The translations under genes and the position numbers were made by a program. The notes beneath the pieces were generated by a model that saw only the letters and a program-made list of their open reading frames with translations, did not search any database and was not told where the DNA came from. A DNA stretch of 64,000 nucleotides from Scatomorpha stercorigallinarum (GTDB lineage: Bacteria; Bacillota; Clostridia; Oscillospirales; Oscillospiraceae). Location: assembly GCA_944387865.1 (NCBI GenBank), contig CALXGN010000004.1, positions 1-64,000 of the forward strand. Direction: 5' to 3'. Of this stretch, positions 58,867 through 64,000 are shown piece after piece (positions within the stretch are counted from its first letter, which is position 1; every line of letters starts with the position of its first letter).

Positions 58867-59961
58867 TCAGACGCCCAGGAAACTGCGCAGGTCGAGCGAG
58901 AGCTGCTCCGCGCCCTCGCGGTTGAGCGAATAGATGCTGCGCGCGCCGCGCAGTTCAAAGCCCACCAGGCGGGCGTTCAGCAGTATCTGCATGTGGTGCG
59001 TGACCGTGGCGGCGGAGAGGCCGGTGATGGCGGCCAGCTCGCCGGAGCTGCGCGGGGCTTCGCGGAGGGCGGCGAGGATGTCGAGACGCTTTTTGTCGGC
59101 CATGGCCTTCAGCGAATCCTGGAAGCGGAGCATGGAAAATGCCTCCGAGCGCGTCAGCAGCTGGACGAACAGGCCGGAGATGAACGGCCACGGCCCGTCG
59201 CGGCCCTGCTCAACGAGCAGCGCGTCGAGAACGATGGTCATGGTGGAGAAGTGTTCGAGGCCGGGGCGCACGATATACCGCCCGTCGGGCAGCGAGAGGT
59301 CCGCCGGGCCCTCGAACAGCGCGTCCAGCCCGCCGGCGTCGAGGGCCTCTTTCGTGCGCGCGTACCAGTCGTCGATGAGCGGCGCGGCGAGGGGTAGCTT
59401 TTCCCGGTAAAGCTCCTCGCCGCGGCGGAGCACGGAGCTGATCTCCGAGAAGCGCCGCTCCCAGTTGATACAGAGGTCGAGCATGTTCCAGCGGTGGGAG
59501 GGCGGAACCTCGCGCTCGTCGAGGCCGGACATCAAGCGCACGAACTCCTCGAGCGTGAGCTCGCGCATATAGCCCTCGTCGCCGGGCGCGAGGGCGGCCG
59601 CGTCGTTATATATGAGCGCGGCGAGCTTCTCGCGGCCAAAATCGTGCTCCATCGCCAGGCGCACCAGGGCGGAGGGGGTGGAGAGCGCCTCGTTGGGCGC
59701 GCGGTAGTCGCGCCGCAGCACCTCCTCGCTCAGGCCGAGGCCCTCGACGACGTGCCGCTCGATCTCGCGCAGCGGCGTGAACCACTTTTCGCAGGCCGCG
59801 CGGCTGAGGCCGAAGCGGCGCGCGTAGTGCTCCGCGGCGTGCCCTATGTCGGCCCAGCCGGGGTCGCGGCCCTCCCCTGGGCCGAGGGCGGCGTCGAGGA
59901 TGTATGTCACTTCATAGAGCGCGTCCGGCTCCTTTGTCAAAATGTATTCTTTACCAGCCAT
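58867..59961 (-). CDS. ArsR-type winged-helix regulator with extended N-terminus
   Basis: The 364-aa protein has a C-terminal ArsR-like winged helix (about 285-355: MADKKRLDILAALREAPRSSGELAAITGLSAATVTHHM). The first 280 residues form an unassigned, probably ligand-binding, helical domain. It is the second gene of an operon with the MFS transporter (2 bp after its stop). Three TTTGAT-N4-ATCAAA palindromes upstream of the operon are its likely operators. No metal-binding Cys of classical ArsR is seen. Confidence 0.82.
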   Translation of the reverse strand: MAGKEYILTKEPDALYEVTYILDAALGPGEGRDPGWADIGHAAEHYARRFGLSRAACEKWFTPLREIERHVVEGLGLSEEVLRRDYRAPNEALSTPSALVRLAMEHDFGREKLAALIYNDAAALAPGDEGYMRELTLEEFVRLMSGLDEREVPPSHRWNMLDLCINWERRFSEISSVLRRGEELYREKLPLAAPLIDDWYARTKEALDAGGLDALFEGPADLSLPDGRYIVRPGLEHFSTMTIVLDALLVEQGRDGPWPFISGLFVQLLTRSEAFSMLRFQDSLKAMADKKRLDILAALREAPRSSGELAAITGLSAATVTHHMQILLNARLVGFELRGARSIYSLNREGAEQLSLDLRSFLGV

Positions 59962-59962
59962 C

Positions 59963-61207
59963 TCAAAGCACCTTAAACGCCCTCATACGGGTCACGATAT
60001 AGAACAGCACGGCGCAGCCAAGGCTCAGGTAGAACAGGCACTGCGGCACGCTCATCACCGCCGCCGCGGCGGAGCAGATGAGGGCGCCGGCCGGGGACAT
60101 CAGCATCAGCAGCGAGTTGGTCACGCCCGTCGTGCGCGACAGGTATTCCTTATCAGTATACATCATGAAGCGCGAGCTGTACAGCGTGTTCAGCACGCCC
60201 AGGCAGAGCCCCTCCACAAGGCAGACGGCGAGCAGCGCCACGGCGCGCCAGGCGGGCGTGGGCAGCACCAGCAGCAAGGGCATGGCCGCGCTCGACAGGG
60301 CGAAGGCGAGCCCGGTGACCGTGGCCGTGGTCCTGATGCGGAGCTTTTCCAGCCAGGGCACCATCAGAGCCCCCGCCGCCACGCCGCCCACCTGCACCAG
60401 CTGCGTGGCGCTCAGCAGCGTGGCGCCGCCGCCGAGGCCGTCGGTGACGAAGGGCGTGTAGAAGGTGTTTACCGGCGTGGCGATGAAGTTCAGCGCCATG
60501 CCGAGCAGCGTTATGGCCCAGAGCAGCCTGCTGCCCTTCAGGTATCTCAGCCCCTCGAGCATGTCGCGCCCCACGGCGCGGACGCTCACCTTCTCCGCGT
60601 CATGGCGCGGCGGCAGCTTTATCTTCAGCGCGGCGATGGCGGCGCCGGAGAAGAAAAAGGTGCCCATATCGATGGCGAAGGCCCACTCCATGCCCAGCCC
60701 CTCGACGATGGGGCCCGCAAGGGCGAGGCCGATCACCGTGCACGCCTGCCCGAGGCCGCCGTTGAGTGCCACGCCTACGGTGTACTTCTCCTTTTCGAGC
60801 AGCGCGGGCATCGCGCAGGCCCCGGCGGGTATCCTCAGCGTCTCCAGCGTGGAGATGAGTGCCACGCAGACGAAGAGCGTGGGCGTGCTCAGCGCGTCCA
60901 GATACACCAGCAGCGCGATCAGCGCCACCACCGCGCCGCGCGCGAAGTCCATCCACACCATGACGGCCTTTTTGTCCATGCGGTCCACCACCGCGCCGGC
61001 GATGGGCTGCAAAATGATGGTCGGCAGGTAGTTCACCGCCAGCAGCAGGGCCATCATGGAGGCCGAGCCCGTCACCTCGTACATCAAGAGCGAGAGGGCG
61101 ATGCTGTCCACCGAGTCGCCAAAGCGGTTGACGGCGTTGGCCGCGAGCAGCTTGAAATACTCCCGCTCGCCGCGGAGAGCCGAATATTTTGATGAAATCG
61201 ATGTCAT
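59963..61207 (-). CDS. MFS transporter of the ArsR operon
   Basis: The 414-aa protein has 12 membrane helices with the motif AVVDRMDKKAVMVWMDFARG in the second loop, close to MefA/MacA-type macrolide or multidrug exporters. The ATG at 61207 follows AAAGGAG; the ORF extends upstream without support. It is first in the operon and under three palindromic operators, so it is likely an inducible efflux pump controlled by the downstream regulator. Confidence 0.87.
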   Translation of the reverse strand: MTSISSKYSALRGEREYFKLLAANAVNRFGDSVDSIALSLLMYEVTGSASMMALLLAVNYLPTIILQPIAGAVVDRMDKKAVMVWMDFARGAVVALIALLVYLDALSTPTLFVCVALISTLETLRIPAGACAMPALLEKEKYTVGVALNGGLGQACTVIGLALAGPIVEGLGMEWAFAIDMGTFFFSGAAIAALKIKLPPRHDAEKVSVRAVGRDMLEGLRYLKGSRLLWAITLLGMALNFIATPVNTFYTPFVTDGLGGGATLLSATQLVQVGGVAAGALMVPWLEKLRIRTTATVTGLAFALSSAAMPLLLVLPTPAWRAVALLAVCLVEGLCLGVLNTLYSSRFMMYTDKEYLSRTTGVTNSLLMLMSPAGALICSAAAAVMSVPQCLFYLSLGCAVLFYIVTRMRAFKVL

Positions 61208-61219
61208 GTCCGCAACTCC

Positions 61220-61292
61220 TTTGATATTCATCAAACAGAAGGATACACCGGACTTTGATGTTTGTCAAGCATTAATTTTGATAAACATCAAA
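61220..61292. promoter_or_regulatory. Promoter and three palindromic operators of the MFS-ArsR operon
   Basis: TTTGAT-N4-ATCAAA occurs perfectly at 61220-61235 and 61277-61292, and as TTTGATGTTTGTCAAG at 61254-61269. The minus-strand promoter TTGACA (61263-61268), 17-bp spacer, TATCCT (61240-61245) lies between them, so binding would block transcription. The gap 61208-61473 has no gene. Confidence 0.8.
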
Positions 61293-61336
61293 TAAGGCCG
61301 TGTTGATACGCCGTAGTTATTTGACGCATATCGTAC

Positions 61337-61365
61337 TTGACAGCGAAGCGCGCCCGTGATACAGT
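61337..61365 (+). promoter_or_regulatory. Promoter of the glycosyltransferase gene
   Basis: TTGACA (61337-61342), a 17-bp spacer and TACAGT (61360-61365) precede the gene. Downstream a perfect 12-bp hairpin (61398-61409 with 61423-61434) lies in the leader. Confidence 0.6.
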
Positions 61366-61397
61366 GTCGCAGGATACGATACAGTTAATTCTTAACG

Positions 61398-61434
61398 AAA
61401 GCTTAAAAAACTTTCGCCTGTGTTTTTAAGCTTT
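61398..61434 (+). other. AT-rich leader hairpin
   Basis: AAAGCTTAAAAA pairs perfectly with TTTTTAAGCTTT across about 13 nt in the 5' leader of the glycosyltransferase gene. It could stabilise the mRNA or attenuate transcription. Confidence 0.5.
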
Positions 61435-61473
61435 GTCCTGTATGATGTGCCCATGAGCAAGGGAGGACCGACG

Positions 61474-62739
61474 ATGGACGCTTTAAATATCATAAACTAC
61501 GTCATCTCCATCATTTTCATACTCTGCTACAGCTACCAGTTCTTCTACATCCTGGTGCCCGTATTCAAAAAGGAGCGGCCGCACCGGAGCGAGCAGGGGC
61601 ACGACTACGCGGTGCTCATCTCCGCGCGCAACGAGCAGGCCGTCATCGGCAACCTGCTGGACAGCATCGCGCGCCAGACCTATGAGCGCGGCAGCGTGAC
61701 GGTGTTCGTGGTGGCGGACAACTGCACGGACGATACGGCGCGCGTGGCGAGCGAGCACGGGGCCGTCGTTTTCGAGAGGTTCGACACCTCTCGGGTAGGC
61801 AAGGGCTACGCCCTTGCCTGGCTGATGGAGCGTATAGACGAGCGCTGCCCGGACAGGCCCTTCGACGGCTATTTCGTCTTTGACGCGGACAACGTGCTCG
61901 AGGACAGTTATATAGCGGAGATGAACCGCACCTTCTCCGACGGGTACGAGGTCGTCACCAGCTACCGCAACTCGAAAAACTACGGCGACAACTGGATCTC
62001 TGCCGGCTACGCGCTGTGGTTCCTGCGCGAGTCGCAGTTCCTCAACCGCTGCCGCGCGCGGCTCGGCACCAGCGCGGCCGTTTCCGGCACGGGCTTCCTC
62101 TTCTCCCGCCGGGCGATCGACGAGTGCGGCGGCTGGCACTTCTTCCTGCTCACGGAGGACATCGAGTTCACCATCGAGTGCGTCACCCGCGGCTGGAAGA
62201 TAGGCTACTGCGAAAAAGCGGTGCTCTACGACGAGCAGCCCACGAAGTTCATGCAGAGCTGGCACCAGCGCCTGCGCTGGTCGCGCGGATACCTGCAGGT
62301 GTTCGGCAAATACGGCGGCAGGCTCGTCCGCGGCATGGCGCACGGCTCCTTCGCCTGCTATGACATGAGCATGGCCATCATGCCGGCGGCCGTGCTCTCC
62401 CTGGTGGGCCTGGTCGCCAACTGCGCCGCAACCACGCTCAGCATACTGGCCGGCAGCGGGCTCGATACTGTGCTGCTCTCGCTGGGAAGTTTGCTGTTCA
62501 GCTCCTGCATAGCGGTGCTCGTCATCGGGACAGTCACGACAATAACCGAGTGGAAGCGCATCTACGCGCCTGCGTGGAAAAAGGTGCTCTACAACTTCAC
62601 CTTCCCGCTCTTCATGCTCACTTACGTGCCGATCGCCTTTGCCTCGCTCTTTGCCCGCCGCGTGGGCTGGAAGCACATCGAGCACACCCGCTCCGCCACG
62701 GTCGCCGATATCCGCTCCGCGGGGGCGAAAATAGCATAA
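61474..62739 (+). CDS. Membrane glycosyltransferase family 2 (BcsA/NodC-like)
   Basis: The 421-aa protein has an N-terminal membrane helix, a GT-A fold (ISARNEQAVIGNLLDSI, then DADNVLED and TEDIEFTIE), the QRLRWSRGY motif of processive synthases (about 265), and three or four C-terminal helices. ATG 61474 has AAGGGAGG 7 nt upstream. It probably extends a polysaccharide or glycolipid at the membrane. The sugar is unknown. Confidence 0.88.
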   Translation: MDALNIINYVISIIFILCYSYQFFYILVPVFKKERPHRSEQGHDYAVLISARNEQAVIGNLLDSIARQTYERGSVTVFVVADNCTDDTARVASEHGAVVFERFDTSRVGKGYALAWLMERIDERCPDRPFDGYFVFDADNVLEDSYIAEMNRTFSDGYEVVTSYRNSKNYGDNWISAGYALWFLRESQFLNRCRARLGTSAAVSGTGFLFSRRAIDECGGWHFFLLTEDIEFTIECVTRGWKIGYCEKAVLYDEQPTKFMQSWHQRLRWSRGYLQVFGKYGGRLVRGMAHGSFACYDMSMAIMPAAVLSLVGLVANCAATTLSILAGSGLDTVLLSLGSLLFSSCIAVLVIGTVTTITEWKRIYAPAWKKVLYNFTFPLFMLTYVPIAFASLFARRVGWKHIEHTRSATVADIRSAGAKIA

Positions 62740-62747
62740 GCGCTGGC

Positions 62748-62989
62748 TGAAATGCCGCCGGCTTTGCCGGCGGCATTTCATGCCAAAAGACCCCGCGCGG
62801 CCGGGGGCCGCGCGATGGTAAGGCGCTCCGTTCAGCGCACGCCCGCCAGTCTGCGGACTGGCGGGCGCACGTTCACTGCGCGGGCGGTGTTTTTCCCGAG
62901 GCGGAGCCCCGGGAAAAACGGATGTAATTTTATTTGCGGCCAAGGCCGCAAACTCTGCGAGGCTTGGGCGGCTTTGGCCGCCGTTTTTT
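62748..62989. repeat. Array of seven consecutive hairpins
   Basis: In a 340-bp gene-free gap, seven near-perfect stems follow: 62748-62780 (15 bp), 62794-62814 (9 bp), 62823-62838 (5 bp), 62841-62866 (11 bp), 62889-62919 (10 bp), 62933-62952 (9 bp) and 62967-62982 (6 bp). The last ends in GTTTTTT and is a rho-independent terminator. The sequences of the stems differ from one another. Confidence 0.78.
62967..62989 (+). terminator. Terminator at the end of the hairpin array
   Basis: GGCGGC pairs with GCCGCC across TTTG and is followed by GTTTTTTA. Confidence 0.75.
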
Positions 62990-63079
62990 ATTTTGGACAG
63001 CGCGGGCTGTTTGGACAGGCGTTTCGTCTTGATATTTTAGCGCGGATGTGAGAAAATGGGCCCTTAGGAGGCGAGGGAC

Positions 63080-63976
63080 ATGGCGCGCAGGCTGAAGAAA
63101 ATATACCGCTACGCGGACAAATTCGGCTCCGGCCTCGCCGAGCGCCGGCTGACGACCTATGCCGCCGCCTGCGCCTACTATATATTCATGTCGCTGGTGC
63201 CGCTCGTCATGCTCGTCGTCTCGCTGCTGCAATTCACGCCCTGGAGCGAGGCGCTGGTGATGGACACCATCTCCGAATACGTGCCCGAGCAGCTCTATCA
63301 GATCGTGGAGAGCATCGTGCAGGGCATCTACAGCGGCGGCGGCGTGGCGCTGACGGTGTCCATACTGCTCACCGTCTGGTCGGCCTCCGCCTCCATGAAG
63401 GCGCTCATGCGCGGCATGGACTCCGTCTATGACGCCAAACGCCGGGAGGACTATTTCGTTTTCAGCTTCCGCGCCTGCGTCTACATGGTCATCTTCGTGC
63501 TGATGCTGCTGCTGTCGCTGGTGGTGCTCGTCTACGGCGAGCAGGTGCAGGACCTGATCGTCAGCTACATGCCCTCCAACCGCTTCTTCCAGGTGGTGTT
63601 CCGCGTCATCAACCTGCGCTTCATCGTCATACTGTCGGTGCTGACGGTGGTGTTCTCCGTCCTCTACAAGTGGATGCCGGCAAAGAAGGTGCGCTATACC
63701 GAGCAGCTCCCGGGCTCGCTCTTTTCCGCCGTGGCCTGGATGGCGTTTTCGTACATCTTCTCCTTCTACGTCTCGCTCTCCGACCGCTTCGGCGCCTACG
63801 GCTTCATCGGCACCATCATGGTGGCCATGATGTGGCTGTTCTACTGCTTTTATTTCCTGCTCATCGGCGGCTACATAAACCGCCTGCTGGAGCAGCGCCG
63901 CGCGCGTGTCGAGCGCCAGGCCGCCTATGAGGCCGCGCACGCGAAAAAAGAAGAAAAACACAGGAAACAGGGATAA
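63080..63976 (+). CDS. YihY/BrkB-family membrane protein
   Basis: The 298-aa protein has five or six membrane helices and YihY/BrkB features (LTTYAAACAYYIFMSLVPLVML, then SVLYKWMP and GFIGTIMVAMMWLFY). GGAGG precedes the ATG. The basic C-terminus (KKEEKHRKQG) is cytoplasmic. Function in the family is unclear (once called ribonuclease BN). The next gene starts 2 bp after. Confidence 0.9.
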   Translation: MARRLKKIYRYADKFGSGLAERRLTTYAAACAYYIFMSLVPLVMLVVSLLQFTPWSEALVMDTISEYVPEQLYQIVESIVQGIYSGGGVALTVSILLTVWSASASMKALMRGMDSVYDAKRREDYFVFSFRACVYMVIFVLMLLLSLVVLVYGEQVQDLIVSYMPSNRFFQVVFRVINLRFIVILSVLTVVFSVLYKWMPAKKVRYTEQLPGSLFSAVAWMAFSYIFSFYVSLSDRFGAYGFIGTIMVAMMWLFYCFYFLLIGGYINRLLEQRRARVERQAAYEAAHAKKEEKHRKQG

Positions 63977-63978
63977 AA

Positions 63979-64000
63979 ATGATAGATATATCGGTAAAAG
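63979..64000 (+). CDS. Start of a downstream gene, cut by the window edge
   Basis: An ATG at 63979, two bases after the YihY stop, opens a frame (MIDISVK) to the edge. Too short to identify. Confidence 0.4.

Overview
The window looks like chromosome of a high-GC, spore-forming anaerobic member of the Clostridia (Oscillospiraceae-like gut Firmicute). Support comes from the forespore sigma factor SigG, a YlmC/YmxH-type PRC-barrel sporulation protein, a CotH-type kinase domain, many TTG/GTG starts with strong AAGGAGG ribosome sites, sigma-A promoters with 16-18 bp spacers, and oxygen-sensitive amino-acid/acyl-CoA enzymes. The genus cannot be fixed from sequence alone.

Bases 60-9878 are an integrative mobilizable element bounded by a perfect 12-bp direct repeat (GAGTGGGAATAA). 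It carries an XRE repressor and excisionase/integrase module with facing promoters and shared operators, a ribbon-helix-helix protein, a RepA-like ATPase, an oriT matching the MOBQ (RSF1010-type) nick core, a MobA/MobL relaxase gene damaged by frameshift and nonsense mutation, and a defence cargo: a GATC-type (DpnII-like) restriction-modification set with a second methylase, plus a membrane-anchored DUF2971 protein.

Bases 10-16 kb hold a MATE exporter and an ABC-2 exporter operon whose third gene fuses a GldG-like domain to a CotH kinase domain. A tRNA-Arg(CCT) and ylmC/ymxH-like gene follow.

Bases 16.7-39.8 kb form the most unusual region. It has two pairs plus one divergent extra copy of 2-hydroxyacyl-CoA dehydratase/benzoyl-CoA reductase-family subunits and one ASKHA activator ATPase. 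Around them lie two radical SAM proteins of one unusual subfamily, a methyltransferase, an AMP-forming CoA ligase, a dihydrolipoamide-dehydrogenase-like flavoprotein, a DUF1858 protein, a Sir2 deacylase, a G3E/CobW GTPase, an aliphatic-sulfonate-type ABC importer, two tandem DUF5714 proteins, a CxxC redox protein, an unknown 88-aa protein, and PadR and TetR regulators. I read it as an import, activation and ATP-driven low-potential reduction or dehydration system for an unidentified small molecule.

Bases 39.9-51.2 kb encode amino-acid/2-oxoacid fermentation: ferredoxin plus VorBAC-type 2-oxoacid:ferredoxin oxidoreductase, ADP-forming acyl-CoA synthetase, two transporters, a D-2-hydroxyacid dehydrogenase and a Glu/Leu-type dehydrogenase. 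The operon is divergent from a DUF6076 gene across an array of TGTAGACA boxes.

Bases 51.2-64 kb hold sigG, a lipoprotein with an (AT)9 tract in its signal peptide, a 583-bp non-coding inverted-repeat element, serC-serA, mtaB divergent from nifS, a probable type I toxin-antitoxin (holin-like toxin with antisense promoter), an MFS/ArsR operon with three palindromic operators, a GT2 glycosyltransferase, a seven-hairpin intergenic array and a YihY/BrkB membrane protein.
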